A model generated the notes under the pieces. The model was not told the DNA's origin and searched no databases. It saw nothing but the letters and a program-made list of their open reading frames with translations. Below, piece by piece: positions 1 through 7,972 of a DNA stretch of 40,541 bases (positions within the stretch are counted from its first letter, which is position 1; each line of letters starts with the position of its first letter). Position numbers and translations under genes: made by a program. Origin of the DNA: Actinomycetes bacterium (lineage in GTDB: Bacteria; Actinomycetota; Coriobacteriia; Coriobacteriales; UBA8131); NCBI GenBank assembly GCA_009787085.1, contig WRGR01000031.1:1-40541 (forward strand). Direction: 5' to 3'.

Positions 1-100
1 GCAGCTGTCCGTGCGCGGCTTCGCGCAGCTGTCCGTGCGCGGCTTCGCGCAGCTGTCCGTGCGCGGCTTCGCGCAGCTGTCCGTGCGCGAGCTGACGCAC
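1..100. repeat. 24-bp tandem repeat inside the hemA reading frame
   Basis: A 24-bp unit beginning gcagctgtccgtgcgcggct is repeated at 1, 25 and 49, with a partial fourth copy from 73 that diverges after about 17 bp. The period is a multiple of three, so on the minus strand it encodes repeated EAAHGQLR in the hemA frame. More copies may lie left of the window. Confidence 0.9.
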
Positions 101-1288
101 AGGCTCACGCACGGTCTGATGCACTTCTGCCTGGCCAGCCTGCGTCCCACCGCCGTGCGACACCCCGAGCTTGGCCGCGCAGCAACAAGCCTCGCCAGCT
201 GACCGCTTACGACGGCGCGGTGTGGCGTTAAGCGACTTACGGCGGCGGGCCCGCACAGGCAAAGCCAACAGCGAGCCACCAGCCGGTGCCATGCTCAACT
301 GATGTTTGAAGGCCGCCCAGTGGCCAAAGCGGTTGATGGCATCGGCCACAATCGCCTCGATCTGAACAAGGCTCTCTGTAGGCAGCGCACCGCTGTTCCC
401 CGTAAGATCGTCGATCGTGACCAGTGTTACGCCCGGCAGCCCCTGCACAGATGGCTCGATGTCGCGGGGCACCGCCAAATCGATAATAATTCCGGGCAGA
501 GCCGCCAACTGGCTCATCGCGTCGTAATGCACCATGTAATGAGGGCTGGCAGTGGCGCTGATCAGCATATCGGCCTCGGCGATGGCCTCATAGCGCTGCT
601 TATAGGCAGTGGTCTTGGCGTGTTCGGGCACCTTTATTTCGCCCATCTTATGTTCCCGCAAAGGCACGGTGACCGCCACGCCCTCGCGAATCAGCAGCTC
701 GGTGACCAACCGTCCGATCTGACCATTGCCGATAACCACAGCCCGACGGCCACGCAATGGGCCCGCCGTACGCAGCCGCTCCAATGTCTGACTAGGCACC
801 GAGTCAACCCCCTGTCCCCTTAAGATAACGTTGGCCTTGATCAGCTTGGCCGCATGCACAGACACTCTGAACATCGTCTCCAGATAACTGTCGGTGCAGT
901 GCTGCTCCCGGGACAAGTCTAAAGCCATCCGGGCTTGGGTGATGATCTGGTCGTCACCTCGGATCAACGAATCCAGACCGGAAGCCAAGCGGCAAAGATG
1001 ATCCATGGCCTGAGTGCCGTGGCGGGTGGTGAAGTAGCTTTGGTAAGCGACATGGCTCAGGCAAAGTGACGTGCAAAGCAGCTGCGATGGAACAACCTCA
1101 GCCGTATCCAGAACCGACAAATAGAGTTCTGTACGATTGCATGTAGATATAAGAACACAACCGTTAACTTCAGGCTCGGAGTTGATGAATCCCAAGATCT
1201 GCTGGGTCTTCTCCTTAGTGGTGGCGAACTTCTCCCTAACCGCCAAGTCGGCGCGATGATGGTCAAGGCCGGTCATTATCAGCTTCAA
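1..1288 (-). CDS. hemA: glutamyl-tRNA reductase HemA, C-terminus beyond window
   Basis: Reduces Glu-tRNA to glutamate-1-semialdehyde, the first committed step of tetrapyrrole (here probably B12) synthesis. I start it at the TTG at 1288 because GGAGGG lies 6 nt upstream and the protein then begins MKLIMTGLDHHRADLAV, the usual HemA opening; an ATG at 1276 is the alternative. STCNRTELY (catalytic Cys motif, about residue 50), the SGLDSLIRGDDQI stretch and the NADPH-binding VIGNGQIGR segment are all present. It overlaps the end of cbiG by 26 nt. After about residue 330 the expected C-terminal dimerisation domain is not recognisable: the frame runs through Arg/Ala-rich sequence into an 8-residue tandem repeat (AHGQLREA) and is still open at the window edge (429 codons seen). 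The function call is firm; the C-terminus is abnormal. Confidence 0.9.
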   Translation of the reverse strand, partial: MKLIMTGLDHHRADLAVREKFATTKEKTQQILGFINSEPEVNGCVLISTCNRTELYLSVLDTAEVVPSQLLCTSLCLSHVAYQSYFTTRHGTQAMDHLCRLASGLDSLIRGDDQIITQARMALDLSREQHCTDSYLETMFRVSVHAAKLIKANVILRGQGVDSVPSQTLERLRTAGPLRGRRAVVIGNGQIGRLVTELLIREGVAVTVPLREHKMGEIKVPEHAKTTAYKQRYEAIAEADMLISATASPHYMVHYDAMSQLAALPGIIIDLAVPRDIEPSVQGLPGVTLVTIDDLTGNSGALPTESLVQIEAIVADAINRFGHWAAFKHQLSMAPAGGSLLALPVRARRRKSLNATPRRRKRSAGEACCCAAKLGVSHGGGTQAGQAEVHQTVREPVRQLAHGQLREAAHGQLREAAHGQLREAAHGQL

Positions 1289-2399
1289 ACGAAACCCTCC
1301 AGTCTTGTTTGGCAACGGCCAGAGTGCACTTATCCTTTACGGTCTTGGGCAATACCATGGTTCCGCACCCAGAAGAGAGGTACGCGGCGGCCTCACAAAC
1401 ATTGCCGCTGCCAGTGGTGGCCTTGACAAAGTCCGACCGCTCGAAAAGATCGGCCACTGCGTCGAGCTCTGCGGCCCGATAAGTGACAAAGGGAACTCGC
1501 AACTTCTGCGCCAAGGCGCAGATCGCCGGCTCGGCGGCCTTTAGATCGATGGAACAGAGGGCGGTGACTGCCAATGCGGGCAGACCGGCGGCGGCCAAGC
1601 TCTCCGAAAAAAAGCGCTTCAACGCCTCGCCATCGGCATCCTTGCGAGCACCCACCCCAACGTGCAAGCATTTCGGCACTAAAGTTAAGGTAGTGGTGAA
1701 AGGCCGCTTGTCTACATCGAGGCTGACAGAAACCCCCAGCGCACCGCCTTCCTTCGCGGTCAGAGGCGGCGGCAACGTGCCGTCAACAGGGAAATCCGAG
1801 CAAAAACCAACCGGTCGCCCTTCTAGGATGGCCGCCGCAACATGCTTGATGGCTTTGGGGTTGGCCACTGCATAGCCCCATTTACGAGCATAGTCATCGA
1901 TGGAGAAGACCTTGTTGATATCAGTTGCCGTAGTGATCACCGGCACCGCTCCAATCAAGGAAGCAAGCTCACTGGCATAGTGGTTGGCACCGCCGAGGTG
2001 ACCGGAAAGGATGGGGATCACGAACTGGCCGGCCTCATCGATCACCAGCACCGCCGGATCGCTGGCCTTACTCCACACAAAAGGAGTAATAGCCCGCACC
2101 GCAATGCCCGCTGCGCCCACGAAGATCAACAAGTTGCCAGTCTTGAACAGGCGTTCGGTGTATTCGTGCAGCTTAGTGACACGACCGATGCCAATGGGCA
2201 CTGCTGCCCAGCCATCGATGCACGAGATGGCAGCAGCCAAGCGATCAGCTAGTCGCTTTCCCCTGATGGTAAAGCAGAGTAAACAGACTTCAGCCGGGGC
2301 AGCCGGGGCAGCCTGTCTGGGCTTGGCCGGGGCAGCCGGAGCCGCAGCAGCCTGTCCGGATTCGACCGGAACCGCATCCTGTCTATCTGCTTCAGGCAT
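1263..2399 (-). CDS. cbiG: cobalt-precorrin-5A hydrolase CbiG
   Basis: Opens the lactone of cobalt-precorrin-5A and releases the C2 fragment as acetaldehyde, in the oxygen-independent B12 pathway. The family core is clear: LLIFVGAAGIAVRAITPF, the LSGHLGGAN motif, the TTATDINKVFSIDDYA stretch, and a CbiG C-terminal domain with LHVGVGARKDADGE and FVKATTGSGNVCEAAA. I start it at ATG 2399, which overlaps the cbiF stop by 8 nt (AAGGGA about 10 nt upstream); the open frame reaches 2486, but that extra part only mirrors the cbiF C-terminus. Residues about 15-35 are a low-complexity Ala/Pro linker not typical of CbiG. It lies between cbiF and hemA in the same operon. Confidence 0.93.
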   Translation of the reverse strand: MPEADRQDAVPVESGQAAAAPAAPAKPRQAAPAAPAEVCLLCFTIRGKRLADRLAAAISCIDGWAAVPIGIGRVTKLHEYTERLFKTGNLLIFVGAAGIAVRAITPFVWSKASDPAVLVIDEAGQFVIPILSGHLGGANHYASELASLIGAVPVITTATDINKVFSIDDYARKWGYAVANPKAIKHVAAAILEGRPVGFCSDFPVDGTLPPPLTAKEGGALGVSVSLDVDKRPFTTTLTLVPKCLHVGVGARKDADGEALKRFFSESLAAAGLPALAVTALCSIDLKAAEPAICALAQKLRVPFVTYRAAELDAVADLFERSDFVKATTGSGNVCEAAAYLSSGCGTMVLPKTVKDKCTLAVAKQDWRVSFEADNDRP

Positions 2400-3156
2400 T
2401 ATCGACAGTTCCCTTGCGGAAGCCATGGCTGAACTCGGGATGATATAAACGTGAGCGCTCATAGCGGTCGCCAAGGAAGTCGCCAATCAAAATCAGCGCT
2501 GTCTTAGCAATGCTGTGCTCGGCTCCAGCACTGGCCAACTCGCCAACAGTGGTGCGGATCAGCTTCTCGTCCGGCCAACTGACCTTGTAGACGATAGCGG
2601 CAGCAGTCTCAGGCGGGTAGCCGCCCTCGATCAGCCGCGCTGAAAGCTCCTCCAGCATGCCGCTGGAAAGGAAGATGGCCATCGAGGCTTGGGCGCGAGC
2701 CAACCCGACAATACCCTCCTTCTCCGGCACCGGGGTACGCCCCTCCATCCTAGTCAGGATCAACGTCTGGCTAACGCCAGCCGGCGTATACTCGGTGTTC
2801 AAGGCGGCGGCGGCACCAGAAAAAGAGCTGACCCCGGGAATCACCTCAAAGGCGATGCCCTGCTCATCTAGGATGTCGATCTGCTCTTTGATCGCACCAT
2901 ACAGGCTGGGGTCGCCGGTATGCAGACGTACAGTATCGAGGCCGTCAGCCTCGTTGGCCTGCATCACCGCAACCACTTCTTCCAAGGTCATCTGGGCGCT
3001 GTTGTGTATCTGACAGCCTTCCTTGGCATACTCCAACAACACCGGGTTGACCAGGGATCCCGCATAGATAACACAGTCTGCCTCAGCCAAAACCCGGGCG
3101 CCCTTCACAGTAATTAGCTCTTTATCGCCGGGACCGGCACCCACAAAGCGTATCAT
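2392..3156 (-). CDS. cbiF: cobalt-precorrin-4 C11-methyltransferase CbiF
   Basis: SAM-dependent methylation of cobalt-precorrin-4 at C11. The 254-residue protein has the normal length and the tetrapyrrole-methylase signatures: N-terminal FVGAGPGDKELITVKG, the RLHTGDPSLYGAI motif and EVIPGVSSFSGAAAAL. The ATG follows the cbiL stop codon directly, with AAGGAG about 9 nt upstream inside the cbiL end, so translation is likely coupled. The stop overlaps the cbiG start. Confidence 0.96.
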   Translation of the reverse strand: MIRFVGAGPGDKELITVKGARVLAEADCVIYAGSLVNPVLLEYAKEGCQIHNSAQMTLEEVVAVMQANEADGLDTVRLHTGDPSLYGAIKEQIDILDEQGIAFEVIPGVSSFSGAAAALNTEYTPAGVSQTLILTRMEGRTPVPEKEGIVGLARAQASMAIFLSSGMLEELSARLIEGGYPPETAAAIVYKVSWPDEKLIRTTVGELASAGAEHSIAKTALILIGDFLGDRYERSRLYHPEFSHGFRKGTVDNA

Positions 3157-3867
3157 CTAGATCTTCTCCTTCACTATTGCCACGGTAAAATAGCCTGGAT
3201 CGGGCGATTCTTCGTATTCCTCGATGCTGCGGTATAGCCTCTGTCCGTCCATCGTAACCCGACTGGCAATGCATGTCCGCTGGTTGTATCCATGGTGTTT
3301 CAGTTTCTCCAGCACCCGGTTTAACGCCTTGCCGGATTTCATGATCACCTTGTTGCCCGGGTTGTCCAACAACTCGTCAAGGCGATCGTTATGGCTGGCC
3401 GGAATGACCGTCAGCGCCTCCGAGCCGTCGCAAAGCGAGATGCCCAGTTCGGCCGCAGCGGCCGCAAAAGAGGTAATACCCGGAACGATCTGAGCCGGGA
3501 AACCTTGGCTGGCGATGATCTGGTGTACGTACATGTAGGTGGAATAAGTGGTGGGATCACCTAGTGTCACAAAACCAACATCCTTGCCTTCCTTTAAGAC
3601 CTGGATTATCTCGGCAGCAGCCACTTCGCGGGCAGCTCGGCGGCGCTCCAAGTCCATCTCCATCGTAAAGTGGCATTGCAAAAGCTCCTTGCCCGCTGCA
3701 TAGCGCTGAACGATGGAAAAAGCCGTCTGCTCGCCGTTACCAGTGTCTGGAATGGCGATCACCCCGCATTTTTGGATAGTGGCAACGGCCTTCAGTGTCA
3801 GCAGCTCTGGATCTCCAGGCCCTGTGCCGATGCCGTACAGTGTTCCCAACGATTGCCCGTTGCTCAT
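3157..3867 (-). CDS. cbiL: cobalt-precorrin-2 C20-methyltransferase CbiL
   Basis: SAM-dependent C20 methylation of cobalt-precorrin-2, an early step of the cobalt-first pathway. The 236 residues show YGIGTGPGDPELLTLKA at the N-terminus, FVTLGDPTTYSTYMYV, QIVPGITSFAAAAAELG and a C-terminal YFTVAIVKEKI. The ATG at 3867 overlaps the stop of a 16-codon ORF (3864-3914) in an ATGA arrangement. The next gene, cbiF, starts at the base after its stop. Confidence 0.95.
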   Translation of the reverse strand: MSNGQSLGTLYGIGTGPGDPELLTLKAVATIQKCGVIAIPDTGNGEQTAFSIVQRYAAGKELLQCHFTMEMDLERRRAAREVAAAEIIQVLKEGKDVGFVTLGDPTTYSTYMYVHQIIASQGFPAQIVPGITSFAAAAAELGISLCDGSEALTVIPASHNDRLDELLDNPGNKVIMKSGKALNRVLEKLKHHGYNQRTCIASRVTMDGQRLYRSIEEYEESPDPGYFTVAIVKEKI

Positions 3868-3914
3868 TCAATCACCTTGCCATTCATTTGTTTATCTGTT
3901 CCTTTTTCGCTCAT
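3864..3914 (-). CDS. 16-codon ORF coupled to cbiL
   Basis: This short frame (MSEKGTDKQMNGKVIE) fills the gap between cbiD and cbiL. It has a good ribosome site (AAAGGAAAG, 5-7 nt before the ATG), and its TGA overlaps the cbiL ATG by 4 nt. cbiL itself has no clear ribosome site of its own, so this may be a leader whose translation delivers ribosomes to cbiL. The peptide matches nothing I know. It could equally be a chance frame. Confidence 0.35.
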   Translation of the reverse strand: MSEKGTDKQMNGKVIE

Positions 3915-3951
3915 CGTGCTTTCCTTTCTGTTTGAACCCCATGTCGCCCCG

Positions 3952-5049
3952 TTATTGGTCAGTTGCTGCTGCCCGTTCCAGCCGCTCGTGTATCAACGTG
4001 CCATGTTCCTGGGTGAAGACGACATACTCCACTGCCATGCTGCCCCGCGTCCTTTGACGCAGGTAGAAGCTGATTTTCTGACCGATACTGCCCCAAACGG
4101 CACTACCAATGCCGGCTTGGTTGAGCAGTTCGATAGCTGCGTTGGTGCTGACGCACTCCATCAGCGCCGCAATCAGCTGCCGGTCGGCACCGGCCAGCGC
4201 GGCATGGGCGACGATGATCTCCATTCGGCAGTCGGCCATACTGGAATGGGTGTTCATGATGCCGCCAGCTAACTTTACCAACTTGCCGGCATGACCGATC
4301 AGCATGATCCCCTGTACTTCGTTTTGGCAGAGGTAGTCCAGGGTCTCGCCGATAAAGTTGGAGCATTTGATGGCTTCTTTGATGTCTAGCCCCAACTGCT
4401 CTTGGGCATACTGCTTGCCATAATTGCCCGGCGCGATCAGCAGGTTGGTCTTGCCGCCAGCCAGATGAACGTCAATCTCAGCCTTGATGGTATCGACAAT
4501 AGCCTGTTTGCTCATCGGCTCGACAATGCCCGTGGTGCCGAGGATCGAAAGGCCGCCGACGATTCCCAAGCGCCCGTTCATCGTTCGCTTGGCCACTTGC
4601 TCACCGCCGGGAATAAAGATCACTGCCTTGATGCCATTTTGGTAGGACATCAGGCCGCAAATCTCTTTAATCGCCATGGTGATCATGTTCAGCGGCACTG
4701 GGTTGATGGCCGCTTGGCCAACGGGGATCTTCAACCCCGGCTTGGTCACCCGGCCAATACCTTCGCCCCCGTCCACAACTATCTCGTCTCTGAATATCTT
4801 CTCGACGCTGGCGAAAACCTTCAGGCCGTTAGTGACATCCGGGTCATCGCCAGCGTCTTTGCGAACAGCACAGGCAATACCGTTGTTCTCAATTATGGTG
4901 TCAGTCACTTCCATTTTGAAGACCTCGCCGGTGATGGCCTGGATCTCCACCTGATGCACCTCGCGCCCGGTAAGCAGCGAGAAAGTAGCGGCCTTGGCGG
5001 CGGCGGCGGCACAAAGGCCGGTGGTCACGCCGGAGCGCAGCGGTTTCAT
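3952..5049 (-). CDS. cbiD: cobalt-precorrin-5B C1-methyltransferase CbiD
   Basis: Methylates C1 of cobalt-precorrin-5B and is diagnostic of the anaerobic route. The 365-residue protein begins MKPLRSGVTTGLCAAAAAKA, the characteristic CbiD start, and carries GEGIGRVTKPGL, AINPVPLNMI, the LSILGTTGIVEPMS motif and LIGHAGKLVKLAGGIMNTHS. AAGGAG stands 8 nt before the ATG. A 163-bp palindromic repeat separates it from the upstream CobD-like gene, so it is either read through that hairpin from the riboswitch promoter or has its own promoter. Confidence 0.96.
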   Translation of the reverse strand: MKPLRSGVTTGLCAAAAAKAATFSLLTGREVHQVEIQAITGEVFKMEVTDTIIENNGIACAVRKDAGDDPDVTNGLKVFASVEKIFRDEIVVDGGEGIGRVTKPGLKIPVGQAAINPVPLNMITMAIKEICGLMSYQNGIKAVIFIPGGEQVAKRTMNGRLGIVGGLSILGTTGIVEPMSKQAIVDTIKAEIDVHLAGGKTNLLIAPGNYGKQYAQEQLGLDIKEAIKCSNFIGETLDYLCQNEVQGIMLIGHAGKLVKLAGGIMNTHSSMADCRMEIIVAHAALAGADRQLIAALMECVSTNAAIELLNQAGIGSAVWGSIGQKISFYLRQRTRGSMAVEYVVFTQEHGTLIHERLERAAATDQ

Positions 5050-5080
5050 GGCTTGTCTCCTTTACAGGGGTCCTTGCTGA

Positions 5081-5243
5081 GGAAGCGCCGACTTAATACT
5101 GTTGCGCCAAATTGTGAGCAGGACCGCCCCAAGGTCGTTCGGAAAAACGGAGCTACTACTAGCAGTAATGGCACCGTTTGCACGGGCGGGCTTGGGGTGG
5201 CACTGCTTGCAAGATGGCGTGACATGATTAATTCGGTGCTTCC
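5081..5243. repeat. 163-bp palindromic repeat, full copy A
   Basis: The ends are inverted (GGAAGCGCCGA against TCGGTGCTTCC), and the arms match along most of their length: TTGCGCCAAATTGTGAGCAG on the left against the complement of the right arm. The centre contains ACTACTAGCAGTAATGG. Copy B at 14021-14183 has the same length, layout and core. It would form a long hairpin in DNA or RNA. There is no room for a protein, so this is a MITE- or REP-like element. Its right end supplies the last codons and stop of the CobD-like gene. Confidence 0.9.
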
Positions 5244-6454
5244 ATAAGGTCTTGAGGATGGTTCGGGGGTTGGCTTGAGGACTGGGCTGTGGCCGCAGCC
5301 TGCGGCCGCCCCAGCGTACCGCCATGGTTATCGGTGACGACCTCTTGGACTGCGGATAATAGCCTGTCATTCAGCTCCGGTGCGGCCACCGCAATACGGA
5401 AGTAGCTACTATCCAAGCCGTGGTAGTTGGCACATCGCCTGATCCTGATCCCGCGCCGGTTCAGCTCGGTCGCAAGGTCAAAGGTAAAGGGACTGCGCAA
5501 GAAAACGTAATTGGCGCTGGCCGGGAACATTCGGAAGCCTAGTTGACCAAGCTGCTGCTCCATTTTCACCCGTTCGGCGGCCACCAGTGATATTGTGTCT
5601 TGCAGGTAACCGCTTGTTTCGGCGGTGTTCAGGGCAGCACAGCCTGCCGCCTGTGCCAAATTGGAGAGCGGCCAGTCGGCACCGTGGAAGTAAAGCCCCT
5701 GGATCAGCTCTTGGCTGGCGCTGAGCGCATAGCCTAGACGGATGCCGGGTAAAGCGAATATCTTGGTGAGGGCCTTCAGAACAACCAACTGCGAATGCCC
5801 TGCTAAGAAGGGCTTGCTGGTATAGCTGGCGGCCGGAGCGGTAAAGTCCAAGAAACATTCATCAACAACCAGCCAGCTGCCAAAGGCGGCACAGTATTCG
5901 AGCAGCGCCGCGATTATGCTGCGCTCGGTGAGTCGTCCGGTAGGGTTGTTCGGATTACAGACAAAAACCATCTCTGGCCGATTGTCCCAAGCAGCTTGGA
6001 CAAAGCTCGCATCGACGGCAAAACCGGTGGCCGGATCCAAACGGTGGCGGATGACCGTGGCGCCGAAAGAAGCGGCTGCCCGCTCATAATCCGAAAAGGT
6101 CGGCGCTGAGAGCAGCACCTTTTTCGCCGCCGTCGCCCGGGGCAGTCGGAAGATGATGTCCGAGGCACCGTTGCCGCAGAAGACCCACTGGGCATCAAGG
6201 CCTTCGAAACGGCCGATGGCGCGGCACATCTGGCGCGAAAAGCTGTCTGGGTATTGGTCGCACCGGGGGATCGCCGCGATTATTGCCTCGCGTACGCCCA
6301 CCGGGATGCCCAGCGGATTGATATTGGCCGAGAGGTCGATCAGGGTGGCATCCGTGGTGCTGCCAGCGGCCCCGCCGTCAGCAAGGGCAACAGGGCTGTC
6401 GAAGCCACCTTCGAAAATCGCATTGCCGCCGTGGCTGTATTCGTACTCAGACAA
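5228..6454 (-). CDS. cobD: CobD-like PLP aminotransferase (threonine-phosphate decarboxylase type)
   Basis: Class I/II PLP enzyme, probably making (R)-1-amino-2-propanol O-phosphate for the cobalamin side chain; the HisC-like fold is shared, so position beside cbiB decides the call. Visible features are the N-terminal SEYEYSHGGN, DLSANINPLGIP, FCGNGASDIIFRL, FVCNPNNPTGRL, VVDECFLDF and the PLP-lysine region LKALTKIFALPGIRLGY. I choose TTG 6454 because GGGGGAG lies 5 nt upstream; the longer frame to 6472 has none. It overlaps the cbiB end by 8 nt. The last residues (MEAPN) and the stop are encoded by the terminal inverted repeat of element A, after a Gln/Ser/Pro-rich tail, so the native C-terminus was probably replaced. 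Confidence 0.85.
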   Translation of the reverse strand: MSEYEYSHGGNAIFEGGFDSPVALADGGAAGSTTDATLIDLSANINPLGIPVGVREAIIAAIPRCDQYPDSFSRQMCRAIGRFEGLDAQWVFCGNGASDIIFRLPRATAAKKVLLSAPTFSDYERAAASFGATVIRHRLDPATGFAVDASFVQAAWDNRPEMVFVCNPNNPTGRLTERSIIAALLEYCAAFGSWLVVDECFLDFTAPAASYTSKPFLAGHSQLVVLKALTKIFALPGIRLGYALSASQELIQGLYFHGADWPLSNLAQAAGCAALNTAETSGYLQDTISLVAAERVKMEQQLGQLGFRMFPASANYVFLRSPFTFDLATELNRRGIRIRRCANYHGLDSSYFRIAVAAPELNDRLLSAVQEVVTDNHGGTLGRPQAAATAQSSSQPPNHPQDLMEAPN

Positions 6455-7454
6455 TCCCGCTCCCCCTAACAACAGTAACTACTACTGCCACCACCACCAT
6501 CAGGGCAATGGCAATGGCAGTCGCTGCGTACATCAGGCGGTTGATCCTAACAATGTGCACCGGGGTCGGCTCGTGATCTGCCTCGCCAATGTTCGGCTTA
6601 CTGACCAGCACACCCTGATAGTAGTTGTCACCACCCAATGATAGGCCGAGGGCGCCGGCCGCGACCGATTCGGTTTGGGCAGAGTTCGGGCTTTTGTGCT
6701 TGTAGCGATCGCTGATCCAAGTACGAGCCGCTGCGCGAGCATCTAGGCCGACGAGAGGACAAGCAATGATCATCAGCAGTGCCGAGATACGCGCCGGAAT
6801 CAGGTTCACCAAATCGTCGAGACGTGCCGCGAACTTGCCGAAGTACTCGAACTGCTGGTTTTTATAGCCGATCATCGAGTCCAAGGTGTTGACGGCCTTA
6901 TAGGCCATCCCCAAGGGCGCGCCGCCGACAAAGATAAAGATTAAAGGAGCAATAACACCGTCGGCAAGGTTCTCGGCCACAGTTTCCACAGTTGCCCGAA
7001 CCATGCCTGGCGAGTCCAGCTGGGCCGTGTCGCGGCCAACGATCATCGCCAAGGACTTCCTTGCCCCAACCAGATCGTCGTTCAGCAGCAAGCGATAGAC
7101 CTTCATGCTCTCGTCCTTCAGTGCCTTAGGGGCAATGAGGAAGTAGCAGACAGCGGCCTCCACCAACAGCCCCAGCCAGAAGTTGAGGTGGTAAAGCCCC
7201 AGCAACACCAGCCAAGGCAGCCCAAAGGCAATACCAACGACAATGACCCACAGCAGCGCACCGGCCAAAAACTGGACGGCACAGTGCTTGATGCCGAGCC
7301 TTTGATAAGCGCTGATGCCCATGGAAATGCCTTTGCCGATGGCACGCATCGGGTGAAAACGGTTCTGCGGATCGCCGATCAGGCAATCCGCTACAAAAGC
7401 CAGCACGATAATGACGGCCTTGAACAGCAATTCAGTTGCACCGACTAAAAACAA
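6447..7454 (-). CDS. cbiB: adenosylcobinamide-phosphate synthase CbiB
   Basis: Integral membrane enzyme that attaches the aminopropanol (phosphate) arm to adenosylcobyric acid. The 335 residues show DCLIGDPQNRFHPMRAIG, TVETVAENLADGVIAPL, a KAVNTLDSMIGYKN motif, RLDDLVNLIPARISALL and the GLSLGGDNYYQG segment, all CbiB signatures, with several hydrophobic helices. The start is uncertain: the TTG at 7454 lies just after an in-frame stop and lacks a clear ribosome site. As the first large gene behind the cobalamin riboswitch, it should be repressed when adenosylcobalamin is plentiful. Confidence 0.94.
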   Translation of the reverse strand: MFLVGATELLFKAVIIVLAFVADCLIGDPQNRFHPMRAIGKGISMGISAYQRLGIKHCAVQFLAGALLWVIVVGIAFGLPWLVLLGLYHLNFWLGLLVEAAVCYFLIAPKALKDESMKVYRLLLNDDLVGARKSLAMIVGRDTAQLDSPGMVRATVETVAENLADGVIAPLIFIFVGGAPLGMAYKAVNTLDSMIGYKNQQFEYFGKFAARLDDLVNLIPARISALLMIIACPLVGLDARAAARTWISDRYKHKSPNSAQTESVAAGALGLSLGGDNYYQGVLVSKPNIGEADHEPTPVHIVRINRLMYAATAIAIALMVVVAVVVTVVRGSGIV

Positions 7455-7554
7455 GCTTGCTCACACGCCAAACCTTCCGATAATTCCTCGCTACTCGTTC
7501 CTGCGTCACTTATCCCTCGCCATAGCCCTTACCATCTACTCTAAAACTGCCCTC

Positions 7555-7592
7555 TTAAAACGAAAGACCCTGGCCCAAGGACCAAGGACTTT
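7555..7592 (-). terminator. possible intrinsic terminator of the riboswitch leader
   Basis: On the minus strand an 11-bp stem with one mismatch (AAAGTCCTTGG pairing with CCAGGGTCTTT, 8-nt loop) is followed by CGTTTT. It lies between the riboswitch and cbiB, where an expression platform is expected. The U-run is short, so termination is not certain. Confidence 0.45.
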
Positions 7593-7640
7593 GAGTACAG
7601 TAGCGGGGTGAACAAAATCTTTGGCGCAAAGGCCGGGTCG

Positions 7641-7688
7641 CTACCACAAACAAAGTCCCCATAACCTGTGAGGCTTTGCAACCGCCAC
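7641..7688 (-). CDS. 15-codon mini-ORF in the B12 riboswitch leader
   Basis: A GTG-started frame (MAVAKPHRLWGLCLW, then TAG) begins right after the aptamer. Its purine-rich ribosome site AAAGGGGGG sits in the loop of a hairpin with stem CGAGC/GCTCG, the place where cobalamin riboswitches often form the L5-L13 kissing loop. It may be a riboswitch-gated leader peptide, or the hairpin may matter and the frame be accidental. I recognise no family. Confidence 0.3.
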   Translation of the reverse strand: MAVAKPHRLWGLCLW

Positions 7689-7712
7689 GAGCCCCCCTTT
7701 AAGCTCGCTTAG

Positions 7713-7920
7713 CTGGTAGGTCTTCCGACTTAGACATCATCACTTTTCCAAGCCTTCCCGGGGAGATGCCCCAGTGGTCGCTTTCCGCACTTGGTAAGCT
7801 TCGTCATCACGGCAACAGGATTGTTCAGGATTCGCACCCGATTCCCTATTATCACAGAATGTGCGGCAACACGGCGCAGACATAATGCCCGGCAGCACAA
7901 CAACGCACACTGTGACCAGC
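7713..7920 (-). promoter_or_regulatory. cobalamin riboswitch
   Basis: Reading on the minus strand, conserved elements appear in the right order: outer stem GCTGGT (7920-7915), the GGGAATCGGGTGCGAATCC segment, CCTGTTGCCGTGA, CCACTGGGGCATCTCC then GGGAAGGC, and the closing B12-box-like AAGTCGGAAGACCTACCAGC, whose ACCAGC pairs with the first GCTGGT. It lies 5' of cbiB, which fits adenosylcobalamin feedback on the operon. Confidence 0.93.
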
Positions 7921-7934
7921 AACGGTATTACTCT

Positions 7935-7963
7935 ACTATAAACAGCAACGTCGCCGAAGTCAA
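7935..7963 (-). promoter_or_regulatory. sigma70-type promoter of the cobalamin operon
   Basis: On the minus strand, TTGACT (7963-7958) is separated by exactly 17 bp from TATAGT (7940-7935). Transcription would start near 7928, just before the first strand of the riboswitch outer stem. The -35 lies 10 bp past the end of the upstream TPR gene. Confidence 0.8.
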
Positions 7964-7972
7964 AGCATTTTC

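Noticed and set aside
1-100. CRISPR-like short repeats
   Set aside because: The 24-bp units are directly adjacent without spacers and remain in the hemA frame, so this is a coding tandem repeat.
302-823. 173-codon plus-strand frame
   Set aside because: Exact complement of hemA, whose minus-strand translation shows family motifs; this frame has no recognisable domain.
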